Origin: Melghirimyces thermohalophilus
GTDB lineage: Bacteria > Bacillota > Bacilli > Thermoactinomycetales > DSM-45169
Reading direction: 5' to 3'
Length of the DNA stretch: 64,000 bases
NCBI RefSeq assembly: GCF_900102685.1
Contig: NZ_FMZA01000001.1
Coordinates: 124,001-188,000, forward strand
In this document: piece after piece, positions 53,421 through 63,829 of the stretch
How the letters are laid out: every line of letters starts with the position of its first letter
How positions within the stretch are numbered: position 1 is the stretch's first letter
Made by a program: the position numbers and the translations under genes
The notes under the pieces: model-generated
Told to the model about the DNA's origin: nothing
What the model saw: the letters and a program-made list of their open reading frames with translations, nothing else
Databases searched by the model: none

Positions 53421-53906
53421 ATCAGAAGATATTTTATAGCGGCTTTAGCCATCCTGGGTTTGGACCAGTGGACCAAATGGCTAGTTGTTCATAAGATGGA
53501 TCTATTTGAATCGATCCCTTTGTGGGAAGGGATTTTTCACATCACTTCCCACCGCAATCGGGGCGCTGCTTTCGGGATCCTGCAAAATCAACAGTGGCTG
53601 TTTATCCTGGTCACCCTCATCGTCGTGGCGGGGATTTCTTGGTATCTCATCCGATTGAAACGGAGTGAACCGCCCATGTCTTGGGCGCTGGCCCTGATCC
53701 TCGGCGGAGCGGTGGGCAATTTGATCGATCGCATCCGGCTCGGGGAAGTGGTCGATTTTCTCGATTTTAAACTGATCAATTACCCGATTTTTAACGTAGC
53801 TGATTCTGTGATCGTGATCGGGGTTGGAATCATGATTTTTTTAACCATCCGCCAGCCGGAAGGAAAAGTGGATGGGTTGACTGGGAAAGCGGGGGATCCG
53901 CGCTGA
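53421..53906 (+). CDS. lspA: Lipoprotein signal peptidase LspA, probably starting at ATC
   Basis: This is about 161 residues with four spans. It removes signal peptides from prolipoproteins. Marks are LGLDQWTKWLV, ITSHRNRGAAFGIL, GGAVGNLIDRIRLGEVVDFLDF and FNVADSVIVIGV, with the two catalytic Asp in NLIDRI and FNVADS. No ATG, GTG or TTG stands near the start. ATC 53421 has GAGGGGGG seven bases upstream and begins IRRYFIAALAILGLDQ, which aligns with B. subtilis MLYYMIALLIIAADQ within a residue. The only other in-frame start, TTG 53382, has no ribosome-binding site and sits about 14 bases from the transcript start. Confidence 0.9.
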   Translation: MRRYFIAALAILGLDQWTKWLVVHKMDLFESIPLWEGIFHITSHRNRGAAFGILQNQQWLFILVTLIVVAGISWYLIRLKRSEPPMSWALALILGGAVGNLIDRIRLGEVVDFLDFKLINYPIFNVADSVIVIGVGIMIFLTIRQPEGKVDGLTGKAGDPR

Positions 53907-54826
53907 CCGCCGAAGATCATTTCTGTTTTCGTGTGGATGAGACCGACCGAGGAGAACGGGTGGATAAATTTCTGGTTGCCCAAAAGGACGAGTGGACCCG
54001 TATGGGCATTCAGGCCTGGATTCATGAACAACGAGTACAGGTGAACGGCCGCGCCGTGAAAAACAATTATCGGTTGAAAGAGGGAGACCAGGTGGAGCTG
54101 ACGGTCCCCCCACCGGAAGAAGTGACAGTGGAGCCTGAGCCGCTTCCGCTGGAAGTGGTGTACGAGGACGATGACGTGATTGTGGTCAACAAACCCCGGG
54201 GGATGGTGGTTCACCCTGCGACGGGGAATCTTTCCGGGACGCTGGTAAACGCGTTGTTAGCTCACTGTAAGAATTTATCAAAGATCGGCGGGGAGCTGCG
54301 GCCTGGAATCGTACACCGAATCGACAAAGATACCTCTGGCCTCATCATGGCGGCAAAGAACGATCACGCCCATCAGTCCCTCGTCGCTCAGCTGAAGGCT
54401 CATTCTGTGGATCGCCACTATGTGGCTGTGGTCAACGGGAGCCTCGCCCATGATCGGGGAACGATCGATGCCCCGATCGGCCGAGATCCCCACCATCGGA
54501 AGCGGATGGCGGTGGAACATCAAAAAGGTAAACCGGCGATCACCCACTTTGAAGTGTTGGAACGGTATCGGCGGGCTACGTTGGTACAGTGTCGGCTGGA
54601 AACGGGGCGGACGCACCAGATTCGGGTGCACATGAAGTATATCGGTCACCCGGTGGTTGGCGATCCCATCTATAGCAGCAATTACCGCAAGTTTGCCATT
54701 CAAGGACAAGCCCTCCACGCTAAATCCCTCGGATTTGAGCATCCGAAAAAGGGAGGGAGAATCCAGCTGGAGTCTGAGCTTCCTTCAGATATAGGCAAGC
54801 TGGTACAAATTTTTCGCCAGGATTGA
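53903..54826 (+). CDS. ylyB: RluD-type 23S rRNA pseudouridine synthase YlyB
   Basis: This protein of 297-307 residues has an N-terminal S4 domain (GERVDKFLVAQKDEWTRMGIQAWI) and a catalytic domain with GIVHRIDKDTSGLIMAAKND, whose Asp is the nucleophile. LETGRTHQIRVHMKYIGHPVVGDPIYS follows. It belongs to the RluD group that modifies helix 69. A CTG at 53903 overlaps the lspA stop (CTGA) and has GGGGGAT six bases before it; it would give a 17-residue lead into the S4 domain, like the B. subtilis protein. The first standard start, GTG 53933, has no ribosome-binding site. Confidence 0.92.
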   Translation: MTAEDHFCFRVDETDRGERVDKFLVAQKDEWTRMGIQAWIHEQRVQVNGRAVKNNYRLKEGDQVELTVPPPEEVTVEPEPLPLEVVYEDDDVIVVNKPRGMVVHPATGNLSGTLVNALLAHCKNLSKIGGELRPGIVHRIDKDTSGLIMAAKNDHAHQSLVAQLKAHSVDRHYVAVVNGSLAHDRGTIDAPIGRDPHHRKRMAVEHQKGKPAITHFEVLERYRRATLVQCRLETGRTHQIRVHMKYIGHPVVGDPIYSSNYRKFAIQGQALHAKSLGFEHPKKGGRIQLESELPSDIGKLVQIFRQD

Positions 54827-54838
54827 TCATCTAACCCT

Positions 54839-54867
54839 TGACAAACACCTGGTGATTCCTCATAATG
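54839..54867 (+). promoter_or_regulatory. Sigma-A promoter of the pyr operon
   Basis: TTGACA and CATAAT are exactly 17 bases apart. It lies just after the ylyB stop and drives the pyrR leader. Confidence 0.85.
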
Positions 54868-54884
54868 ATGAAGAACTGAAGAGA

Positions 54885-55548
<664 letters not shown>

Positions 55549-55565
55549 AATCATCCCCCCCTTTA

Positions 55566-55680
55566 AGGCGGTCCTGTGAGACCGGCAAGGGAGGACGCGA
55601 TTCCCTTCGCGTACCTGTGTGCGCTCGGATGTTGTTTCTGTGCGCCAAAAAACCTCTCTGCCGGCCGGAGAGGTTTTTTT
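55566..55680 (+). promoter_or_regulatory. PyrR attenuator 2 (between pyrR and pyrP)
   Basis: The binding loop reads GCGGTCCTGTGAGACCGGCAA at the start. A terminator at 55651-55680 pairs AACCTCTC with GAGAGGTT and ends in seven Ts. Confidence 0.88.
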
Positions 55681-55705
55681 ATGGGGGAAAAGGGAGGTAA
55701 AAAGT

Positions 55706-57070
55706 ATGGAAAAGATGGTTCTGGATGTCCATGATCGACCGAAAGCTTGGAAATGGTTTGCTTTAAGTCTACAACACCTGTTCGCCATGTTTGGAGCAAC
55801 GGTTTTGGTCCCCTTGTTGACCGGCTTGGAACCGGCGGTGGCTCTCCTCTCCAGCGGGGTGGGTACCCTGGCTTACCTGGTGGTCACCCGTGGGAAAATC
55901 CCGGCCTATCTGGGTTCTTCCTTCGCATTCATCGTTCCCATCATTACCGTATCCCAGAACCAGGGTACGGGTGCCGCTTTATTCGGCTGTTTCCTGGCAG
56001 GTGTGGTTTACGGAGTCGTCGCGATAGTGATCCGGCGGTTTGGCTCCGATTGGCTTCATCATCTGCTGCCACCGGTGGTGATTGGTTCCGTGGTAATCGT
56101 GATCGGCCTCGCTCTGGCCGGGACAGCGGTGGATATGGCCAGCACCCATGAGGTCACCCGCCCTCTGCCGGACACGGTGGAAGAATTTCACGCATTGCCT
56201 GGAACGGTAGAAAAGGTGGATGAAGCGGCGGGAACGGTTACCTTGAAGGTTTATTCGCTAAAACACTTTGGGATCGCTTTGGCTGCATTGGCCATCGCGA
56301 TCATCGCTAACCTCTTTTTCCGCGGATTCTTGAACCTGATTCCAATTCTCTCAGGCATCGTAGGTGGTTATCTGGTCGCCATGGCGGCGGGCTTGGTCGA
56401 CTTGAGCCAGGTGCGGGAAGCAAGCTGGTTGTCCCTGCCGCAATTTACCACCCCGGAGGTCTCCTGGACGGCGGCCTTGGTGATCCTGCCTGTCGCCCTG
56501 GTCAGCCTGACGGAGCATATCGGTCATCTGATAGTGACCGGTAATATCATGGAACGGGATTTAACGAAAGATCCTGGGTTGCACCGGTCGATACTGGGTG
56601 ACGGCTTAGCCACCAGTCTGGCTGCCCTGTTTGGGGGACCGCCTAACACCACCTACGGCGAAAACATCGGGGTCTTGGCCATCACCCGTGTGTTCAGCGT
56701 ATTCGTTATCGGCGGAGCCGCCGTCATCGCCATCGCTTTCGCCTTCATCGGCAAGTTGTCGGCGCTGATTTCCACCATCCCGACGGCTGTGGTAGGGGGC
56801 ATCTCCATTCTTCTCTTTGGCATCATCGCCTCAGCGGGCCTTCGTATGCTGGTAGACAACCAGATCGATTTCAGCGACAAGCGCAATCTGGTGATTGCAT
56901 CTGTCGTGCTGGTAATCGGTGTAGGTGGAGCTGCTCTCAAATTTGTGGGGATCCATTTGGAACTGGAAGGGATGGCCCTGGCGACGATCGCAGGCATCCT
57001 GTTAAATCTGGTGCTTCCGCGCTCAACGGAAGAAGGACAGCGTGTGGAGTCCTCCAACCAGGCTGCATAA
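55706..57070 (+). CDS. pyrP: Uracil permease PyrP
   Basis: This 454-residue NCS2-family uracil:H+ symporter is under PyrR control. The N-terminal QHLFAMFGATVLVPLLTGLEPAVALLSSGVGTLAYL is the family's first span pair. The GSSFAFIVPI motif follows. LTEHIGHLIVTGNIM, with the substrate-site Glu, and PPNTTYGENIGVLAITRVFSV are diagnostic. Between spans, residues ~160-190 (HEVTRPLPDTVEEFHALPGTV and on) form a hydrophilic insert longer than in B. subtilis PyrP (about 435 residues). ATG 55706 has GGGAGG upstream. Confidence 0.94.
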   Translation: MEKMVLDVHDRPKAWKWFALSLQHLFAMFGATVLVPLLTGLEPAVALLSSGVGTLAYLVVTRGKIPAYLGSSFAFIVPIITVSQNQGTGAALFGCFLAGVVYGVVAIVIRRFGSDWLHHLLPPVVIGSVVIVIGLALAGTAVDMASTHEVTRPLPDTVEEFHALPGTVEKVDEAAGTVTLKVYSLKHFGIALAALAIAIIANLFFRGFLNLIPILSGIVGGYLVAMAAGLVDLSQVREASWLSLPQFTTPEVSWTAALVILPVALVSLTEHIGHLIVTGNIMERDLTKDPGLHRSILGDGLATSLAALFGGPPNTTYGENIGVLAITRVFSVFVIGGAAVIAIAFAFIGKLSALISTIPTAVVGGISILLFGIIASAGLRMLVDNQIDFSDKRNLVIASVVLVIGVGGAALKFVGIHLELEGMALATIAGILLNLVLPRSTEEGQRVESSNQAA

Positions 57071-57097
57071 CAATCAAACCCTTACCGGCAAACCTTT

Positions 57098-57237
57098 AAT
57101 CCGGTCCCGAGAGGCCGTGGAAGGAAGCTGCTGGAAACTTGTGTCCGGTCCCGGTGCGGATGTTTCAAAAAGGAAGCACCCGTGTGCGGTCCGGCGGTTT
57201 TCCGAGACAACTCCTTCCCCGGTCGAAGGAGTTTTTT
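57098..57237 (+). promoter_or_regulatory. PyrR attenuator 3 (between pyrP and pyrB)
   Basis: The binding-loop-like sequence is GTCCCGAGAGGCCGTGGAAGG. The terminator at 57209-57237 pairs AACTCCTTC with GAAGGAGTT and ends in six or seven Ts. This gives the classic three-attenuator layout. Confidence 0.85.
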
Positions 57238-57264
57238 ATATCGCTTGAGGAGGGGAAGAGCGCC

Positions 57265-58185
57265 ATGATCGACACCGGAATCCGAAGGGGAGACCTGATC
57301 GATACCGATCGGTTGTCCATCGAAGAGATGAAAGAATTGTTCCGCCGGGCGGAATTTTGGAGAAACCGGCCCAAGACGGAAACACCCGCTTATCCAGGGA
57401 CGTATGTTGCCAATCTGTTTTTCGAACCGAGTACGCGGACAAGGCTTTCCTTTGAGGTGGCGGAACGGAGGCTGGGGATGGAAGTGATCCGCTTCGATGA
57501 ACAGACCTCCAGTATGGTGAAGGGAGAGTCCTTTTACGACACCATGAGAACACTGGCTTTCCTCGGGATTGAGGTGGCGGTGGTGCGTCACGCCGGTGGC
57601 GGTATCCTGCAAGAGATGTCTGACCGGTCCCCGGGGCCGGTACTGATCAATGCCGGTGAGGGGGAAGGGGGGCACCCCACCCAAGGGTTGCTCGATCTCT
57701 ACACCCTGTACCGTCACTTCGGGGAATTGTCCGGCCTTCGGGTCGCGATCGTCGGGGACCTTCGCCACAGCCGGGTGGCCCGGTCCAACCTGTGGGCCCT
57801 CAAAACCTTCGGAGCCCGGCCCGTGTTGAGCGGACCGGAGTCGATGCGGGATCCCGAGCTGGAACAGTTGGCTCCCTACCTCCCCTTAGAGGAAGCGATC
57901 CGGGAAGCCGATGCGGTGATGATGCTGCGGGTGCAGCTGGAGCGTCACCGGGAGACCCTGTTCCATTCGGCAGAAGCGTACCGCCGGGTTTATGGCCTGA
58001 CCGGTGAGCGGTTGGAGATGATGCCTCCCCATGCGGTAATTCTGCACCCCGGTCCGGTCAACCGGGGAGTGGAAATCGACAGTGATCTGGTGGAACATCC
58101 CCGTTCCAAGATCTTTACGCAGATGGAAAACGGCGTCTGGATCCGGATGGCGGTCTTAGAGCGAGCGATTCAGGGAGGCGTTTAA
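57265..58185 (+). CDS. pyrB: Aspartate carbamoyltransferase catalytic subunit
   Basis: This 306-residue enzyme joins carbamoyl phosphate to aspartate. It has the carbamoyl-phosphate motif FFEPSTRTRLSFEVAERRLG, GEGGHPTQGLLDLYT, LRHSRVARSN and LHPGPVNRGVEID. No regulatory PyrI gene follows, as usual in Bacillales. ATG 57265 has GAGGAGGGG nine bases upstream. It abuts pyrC directly. Confidence 0.96.
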   Translation: MIDTGIRRGDLIDTDRLSIEEMKELFRRAEFWRNRPKTETPAYPGTYVANLFFEPSTRTRLSFEVAERRLGMEVIRFDEQTSSMVKGESFYDTMRTLAFLGIEVAVVRHAGGGILQEMSDRSPGPVLINAGEGEGGHPTQGLLDLYTLYRHFGELSGLRVAIVGDLRHSRVARSNLWALKTFGARPVLSGPESMRDPELEQLAPYLPLEEAIREADAVMMLRVQLERHRETLFHSAEAYRRVYGLTGERLEMMPPHAVILHPGPVNRGVEIDSDLVEHPRSKIFTQMENGVWIRMAVLERAIQGGV

Positions 58186-59484
58186 ATGAAAAACCAGTTG
58201 CTGTTAAAAAACGGTCGGATGCTGGATACCCACACTGGCGAGATCTTCCCCGCCGATCTAATCATCCAAGACGGAAGGGTGGAACGCATTGGGAAGGATC
58301 TGCCCGTGAAGGGTATGGAGACAATGGATCTGGCAGGCAAGTTGATGATCCCCGGTCTGATTGATATGCATATTCACCTGCGGGAACCGGGCTTTGAAGA
58401 GAAAGAGACCATCGCCACGGGAAGCCGGGCTGCGGCCCGAGGCGGTTATACCACCGTCGCCTGTATGCCCAACACCCGACCGGTGATCGATACACCGGAT
58501 AAGGTGCGCCAGGTCTGGAAGATCAACATAGCGGAGGGTTGCGGTGTCCGGGTGCTCCCCATCGCCGCGATCACCCGGGACTCCGCCGGTGAAGTGTTGA
58601 CCGATATGGCCGGTTTAAAGGAAGCGGGGGCGGTCGCCATCTCCGATGATGGAGTGGGGGTGCAGTGCCCCCGCATGATGAAGGATGCGATGCGTCTGGC
58701 TCACGAAGCGGGCCTGCCGGTGGTTGCCCACTGTGAAGAAGAGGATCTGTTGGTGCCAGGTGCCTGTGTCCATGATGGCTCCTTCGCCCGCAAACACGGC
58801 TTGCCGGGGATCCCCGGGGAATCGGAGGCGATCCACGTCGGGCGGGACATCCTGCTGGCAGAAGACACTGGGGTTCATTATCATGTGTGCCACATCAGTG
58901 CGAAATCCTCTGTCCGGCTGGTGCGAGAGGCCAAGTCCCGCGGGCAATGGGTGACAGCGGAGGTGACGCCTCACCATTTGTTGTTGTGTGAGGAGGATAT
59001 CCCAGGTCCTGACCCCCTGTTCAAGATGAACCCGCCCCTTCGCTCCGCCAAGGACCGCGAAGCGCTGATCGAGGGGTTGAAAGACGGAACCATTGATATG
59101 ATCGCCACCGACCATGCCCCTCATACAGCTAACGATAAAGCAAAGGATATCCGGGAAGCACCCTTCGGGATCGTTGGGCTGGAAACAGCCTTTCCCCTCC
59201 TTTATACCCATCTGGTTCAGACTGGAGAGTTAACCCTGGCTCAGCTGGTGGACCGGATGAGCCGCATCCCCGCCGAGCGCTTCGAACTGCCTGGGGGCGT
59301 GCTGAAAGAGGGAGGTATCGCCGACCTGACGGTGATCGATCTGGAGGAGGAACGGCCCGTCGAACCGGAAAGGTTTGCATCGAAAGGGAAAAACACGCCC
59401 TTTGCCGGGTGGAAAGCCAAGGGGTGGCCGGTGGTCACTCTGGTGGAAGGAAAAGTGGTGTGGGAAGCAGCGAGTCAGGTGTAA
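58186..59484 (+). CDS. pyrC: Dihydroorotase
   Basis: This 432-residue class I zinc hydrolase cyclises carbamoyl aspartate to dihydroorotate. The metal motif DMHIHLREPGFEEKETI is present, plus CMPNTRPVID, VAHCEEEDLL, HYHVCHISAKSSVRL and the C-terminal ATDHAPHTANDK with the catalytic Asp. ATG 58186 abuts the pyrB stop. Confidence 0.96.
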   Translation: MKNQLLLKNGRMLDTHTGEIFPADLIIQDGRVERIGKDLPVKGMETMDLAGKLMIPGLIDMHIHLREPGFEEKETIATGSRAAARGGYTTVACMPNTRPVIDTPDKVRQVWKINIAEGCGVRVLPIAAITRDSAGEVLTDMAGLKEAGAVAISDDGVGVQCPRMMKDAMRLAHEAGLPVVAHCEEEDLLVPGACVHDGSFARKHGLPGIPGESEAIHVGRDILLAEDTGVHYHVCHISAKSSVRLVREAKSRGQWVTAEVTPHHLLLCEEDIPGPDPLFKMNPPLRSAKDREALIEGLKDGTIDMIATDHAPHTANDKAKDIREAPFGIVGLETAFPLLYTHLVQTGELTLAQLVDRMSRIPAERFELPGGVLKEGGIADLTVIDLEEERPVEPERFASKGKNTPFAGWKAKGWPVVTLVEGKVVWEAASQV

Positions 59485-59520
59485 CCAATCTGAAAAAAAC
59501 CAGGAGGGAGAGAAACATTG

Positions 59521-60618
59521 ATGCGGGCGAAATTGCTGTTGGCCGATGGTACGCGGCTGGAGGGTGAGGGCTTCGGCGCGGAGACAGATACATGGGGGGA
59601 AGTGGTATTCAACACCGGGATGACCGGCTACCAGGAGATATTGACGGATCCTTCCTATTGCGGACAGATCGTCATCATGACTTACCCTCTGATCGGAAAT
59701 TACGGGATGAACCGTCACGATATCGAAGCGCAACGCCCCTTCGTCCACGGCTTGGTGGTGAGGGAACAGGCGAAGGGACCGAGCAACTGGCGGAATGAGC
59801 AGACGCTGGACCGGTGGCTGAAGGAGTACGGCATCCCGGGAATCGCCGGAGTGGATACCCGGATGCTGACCCGGAAAATTCGGGCTCGCGGGACGATGAA
59901 AGGGATTTTGACCACCGGTGGGGCCTCCTGGGAGACTTTGGCTGAGAGGTTTCAGTCCCACACGTTGATGCGGGATCAGGTGGCCCGGGTCAGCACCCGG
60001 AGCATTCACGCCTCCCCCGGTTATGGGCCCCGGGTTGTACTGATGGATTTCGGCGCCAAGTACGGCATCCAGCGGGAACTGACCCGGCGGGGGTGTGACG
60101 TGGTGGTGGTTCCCTGGGACACCTCGGCCGGCGAGATCGATCAGCTCGCTCCCGACGGGATCATGTTGTCCAATGGACCTGGCAATCCCAAGGATGTACC
60201 GGAGGCGATCGAAACAGTGAGACGTCTGGTGGAGAAGGTTCCCCTGTTTGGCATCTGTCTCGGCCATCAGCTGTTTGCCCTGGCCTGCGGAGCGGACACG
60301 GAAAAGATGACATTCGGCCACCGGGGTTCCAATCATCCGGTGAAGGATTTGGAGACGGGACACACGGTGATCACCTCTCAGAACCACGGATACTCCGTCC
60401 GGAAGGATTCCCTGAAAGGAACGGAACTCATTTTGACCCATACTGCCCTGAATGACGGGACCTGTGAAGGGTTGAAACACCGACGGCTGCCGGCTTTTTC
60501 CGTTCAGTACCACCCTGAGGCGGCACCGGGGCCATTGGATACCGGTGATCTGTTTGATCGCTTTATAGGGTTGATGGAAGAGCGAAAACAGGAACAGGAG
60601 GGGACCGTACATGCCTAA
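59521..60618 (+). CDS. carA: Carbamoyl-phosphate synthase, small (glutaminase) subunit, pyrimidine-type
   Basis: This is a 365-residue subunit, PyrAA. It has an N-terminal CPSase domain ([26 protein letters not shown]). The glutamine amidotransferase domain carries the catalytic cysteine in [18 protein letters not shown] and His/Glu in [11 protein letters not shown]. It feeds ammonia to CarB. ATG 59521 was chosen over TTG 59518. It overlaps carB by eight bases. Confidence 0.95.
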   Translation: MRAKLLLADGTRLEGEGFGAETDTWGEVVFNTGMTGYQEILTDPSYCGQIVIMTYPLIGNYGMNRHDIEAQRPFVHGLVVREQAKGPSNWRNEQTLDRWLKEYGIPGIAGVDTRMLTRKIRARGTMKGILTTGGASWETLAERFQSHTLMRDQVARVSTRSIHASPGYGPRVVLMDFGAKYGIQRELTRRGCDVVVVPWDTSAGEIDQLAPDGIMLSNGPGNPKDVPEAIETVRRLVEKVPLFGICLGHQLFALACGADTEKMTFGHRGSNHPVKDLETGHTVITSQNHGYSVRKDSLKGTELILTHTALNDGTCEGLKHRRLPAFSVQYHPEAAPGPLDTGDLFDRFIGLMEERKQEQEGTVHA

Positions 60619-63600
60619 AGACCCATCGTTGAAAAAAATCCTGGTGATCGGATCCGGTCCCATCGTGATCGGGCAGGCGGCGGAATTTGACTACGCCGGA
60701 ACCCAAGCCTGCCGATCTCTGAAAGAGGAAGGGATTGAGGTGGTGCTGGTCAACAGCAACCCGGCCACGATCATGACCGACACCGATGTGGCGGATCAAG
60801 TGTATCTGGAGCCGATGACCCCCGAATTTTTGACCCAGGTGATCCGCAAGGAGCGTCCTGACGGTGTGCTGCCTACCCTGGGCGGGCAGACAGGGCTCAA
60901 CCTGGCAGTGGAACTGGCGGAATCCGGTGTTCTTGAACGGGAAGGGGTGCGCCTGTTGGGCACTGATCTGAAGGCGATTACCTATGCGGAAGACCGGGAT
61001 CAGTTCCGCGGGTTGATGCGCAAATTGGGGGAACCCGTCCCTGAAAGTGAGATTGTTCACACGGTGGGTGAGGCCGTCACCTTTAGTGAGACGATCGGTT
61101 ACCCGGTCATCGTCCGTCCAGCTTACACCCTAGGGGGAACCGGAGGCGGTATCGCCCATAGCCGGGACGAGCTGATGGAGACGGTGGAAAACGGGCTTCG
61201 GTACAGCCCGATTCATCAGTGCCTGATTGAACAGAGCATCGCCGGTTTCAAGGAAGTGGAGTATGAAGTGATGCGGGATGGACGGGATCATGCCATCGTC
61301 GTCTGCAATATGGAAAACTTCGATCCCGTCGGTATTCATACCGGCGACAGCATCGTATTCGCTCCAACCCAGACCCTGTCGGACCGGGAACATCAACGGT
61401 TGCGCAGCTCTGCTCTCCATATCATCCGGGCTCTGGATATTCAGGGTGGGTGCAATGTTCAATTCGCCTTGGACCCGGATAGTTTCCAATATTATGTGAT
61501 TGAAGTCAATCCTCGCGTCAGCCGCTCCAGCGCCCTGGCCTCCAAGGCGACAGGCTATCCCATCGCCCGCACCGCCGCCAAGATCGCCATCGGTTACAGC
61601 TTGGACGAAATCACCAACCCGGTGACAAAAGAGACGACTGCTTGTTTCGAACCCACTCTGGACTACGTGGTGAGCAAGATTCCCCGTTGGCCCTTTGACA
61701 AATTTGCCGGGGCTAACCGGAAGATGGGCACCCAGATGAAAGCCACCGGGGAGGTGATGGCGATCGGAAGAAGCCTGGAAGAGTCCCTGTTGAAAGCAGT
61801 CCGTTCTTTGGAGATCGGACTGGATCATATCCAACTTCCCGAAGCGGCAACGATTTCGCAGGAGGAGCTGGAACGACGGCTGTCCACCCCCGATGACGAA
61901 CGGTTGTACCTGTTGGCAGAGTGGTACCGTCGTGGCGGGACGACGGAGAAGGCCCACGCCATCACCCGGATCGACCCCTTTTTTCTGGACAAAATCCAAG
62001 GGATGATCCAGCTGGAGAGGCGCTTGTCCCAACTGCAGGAACTGGACACAACAGTACTGGCCCAGGCTAAACAGGCCGGTTTCAGCGATGCCGTTATCGC
62101 GCGACTGACAGGCAGGAAAGAAGGGGAGGTTCGCTTACGCCGGAAAGAATGCGGGATCCAACCGGTCTACAAAATGGTGGACACCTGTGCCGCCGAGTTT
62201 GAAGCGGCCACACCTTATTACTACTCCACTTATGAACAGGAAGACGAGGTGATGACCACCGACCGGCCCACGGTGGTGGTGCTCGGCTCCGGTCCGATCC
62301 GGATCGGCCAGGGGGTGGAATTCGACTACGCCACCGTCCATGCCATCCAGGCGATTCGTGAAGCCGGTATGGAGGCGGTGGTCATCAACAACAATCCGGA
62401 GACTGTCTCCACCGACTTTAATGTCTCCGACCGCCTTTATTTTGAACCTCTCTTTACAGAAGACGTGCTCCATATCGTGGAAAAAGAGCGACCCGTGGGG
62501 GTGGTGGTTCAGTTCGGGGGACAGACGGCCCTCCATCTGGCTCGGGATCTGAAGGAATACGGCGTTCCGCTCTTGGGGACGACGTTGGATTCGATCGATC
62601 GGGCGGAGGACAGGAAAAAGTTTGAACGACTGTTGGCTGAAGTGGATATTTCACAGCCGCCGGGCACTGCGGTCACCTCGGAAGAAGAAGCTTTGACCGC
62701 GGCCCGCAGACTGGGCTTTCCCGTCCTGGTCCGTCCTTCCTATGTGCTGGGTGGCCGGGCGATGGAGATCGTTTACAGTGAACAGGAACTGAATGCTTAT
62801 ATCAATGAAGCGGCCAGAGTGAATCCGAAACACCCTGTGCTGATCGATCGCTATCTGATGGGAAAAGAGATCGAAGTAGATGCGATCTCCGACGGGGAAC
62901 AGGTGTTGGTACCAGGAATCATGGAGCATGTGGAACGGGCCGGTGTTCACTCCGGTGATTCCATCGCCGTTTATCCTCCCCGTTCAGTGACGACGGAGCA
63001 AAAAGAACGGTTGGTTCGGATGACCACGGAGATTGCCCAATCGCTAAACATCAAAGGGTTGATCAACATCCAGTTTGTTCTGCATCAGGATGAGATTTAC
63101 GTTCTGGAGGTAAACCCTCGCGCCTCCCGAACGGTCCCCTTCTTGAGCAAGGTGACAGGGGTGCCGATGGCCCGGGCCGCCACCCGAGTGATGCTGGGCG
63201 AACCTCTGGAGACACAGGGGCTATCTGGCGGGTTGTGGCCGGAGACTCCGTCGACGGCGGTCAAAGTACCGGTCTTCTCCTTTGCCAAACTGCGCCGGGT
63301 GGATATTACCCTCGGCCCGGAGATGAAATCGACGGGGGAAGTGATGGGGCGGGATCGGGATTACGCCCGGGCGGTGTACAAGGGACTATTGGCTGCTGGA
63401 ATCTCTCTGCCCCGATTTGGAACAGTGGTTGCCACTATCAGCGATAAGGATAAAGCCGAGTCGGTTCACCTTTTCCGCCGATTCCATCATCTGGGATACC
63501 GGATCGTAGCCACCAGCGGGACCGCAGAAATCCTGGAAGCCGAGGGACTGACGGTGCGGCGGGTGAACAAATTGACTGAAGGCTCTCCCCATATCCTCGA

Positions 63601-63829
63601 TCTGATTCGCCAAAGAGAGGTGGACCTAGTGGTCAACACCTGGACCCGGGGAAAAACGCCGGAACGGGACGGTTTTCGGATCCGGCGGGAAGCGGTGGAG
63701 CACGGAGTGGCCTGCCTCACTTCCCTGGATACCGTCGAGGCGCTGCTGTCCACACTAGATTCCATCTATATGACTGCGGAACCGATCGGAGGTCCAGTAG
63801 AAGCGGTGCAAGGGGGGGGATCCGTATGA
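60611..63829 (+). CDS. carB: Carbamoyl-phosphate synthase, large subunit, pyrimidine-type
   Basis: This is a 1072-residue subunit, PyrAB, with two ATP-grasp halves. The first half opens [21 protein letters not shown] and has [17 protein letters not shown]. The second opens [20 protein letters not shown] and has [17 protein letters not shown]. The C-terminal regulatory (MGS-like) domain holds [20 protein letters not shown]. It makes carbamoyl phosphate for pyrB. The stop overlaps the next start (ATGA), which is pyrF. Confidence 0.97.
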   Translation: MPKDPSLKKILVIGSGPIVIGQAAEFDYAGTQACRSLKEEGIEVVLVNSNPATIMTDTDVADQVYLEPMTPEFLTQVIRKERPDGVLPTLGGQTGLNLAVELAESGVLEREGVRLLGTDLKAITYAEDRDQFRGLMRKLGEPVPESEIVHTVGEAVTFSETIGYPVIVRPAYTLGGTGGGIAHSRDELMETVENGLRYSPIHQCLIEQSIAGFKEVEYEVMRDGRDHAIVVCNMENFDPVGIHTGDSIVFAPTQTLSDREHQRLRSSALHIIRALDIQGGCNVQFALDPDSFQYYVIEVNPRVSRSSALASKATGYPIARTAAKIAIGYSLDEITNPVTKETTACFEPTLDYVVSKIPRWPFDKFAGANRKMGTQMKATGEVMAIGRSLEESLLKAVRSLEIGLDHIQLPEAATISQEELERRLSTPDDERLYLLAEWYRRGGTTEKAHAITRIDPFFLDKIQGMIQLERRLSQLQELDTTVLAQAKQAGFSDAVIARLTGRKEGEVRLRRKECGIQPVYKMVDTCAAEFEAATPYYYSTYEQEDEVMTTDRPTVVVLGSGPIRIGQGVEFDYATVHAIQAIREAGMEAVVINNNPETVSTDFNVSDRLYFEPLFTEDVLHIVEKERPVGVVVQFGGQTALHLARDLKEYGVPLLGTTLDSIDRAEDRKKFERLLAEVDISQPPGTAVTSEEEALTAARRLGFPVLVRPSYVLGGRAMEIVYSEQELNAYINEAARVNPKHPVLIDRYLMGKEIEVDAISDGEQVLVPGIMEHVERAGVHSGDSIAVYPPRSVTTEQKERLVRMTTEIAQSLNIKGLINIQFVLHQDEIYVLEVNPRASRTVPFLSKVTGVPMARAATRVMLGEPLETQGLSGGLWPETPSTAVKVPVFSFAKLRRVDITLGPEMKSTGEVMGRDRDYARAVYKGLLAAGISLPRFGTVVATISDKDKAESVHLFRRFHHLGYRIVATSGTAEILEAEGLTVRRVNKLTEGSPHILDLIRQREVDLVVNTWTRGKTPERDGFRIRREAVEHGVACLTSLDTVEALLSTLDSIYMTAEPIGGPVEAVQGGGSV

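Noticed and set aside
59230-60663. 477-codon minus-strand frame over carA
   Set aside because: Antisense shadow of carA and pyrC; no recognisable domain.
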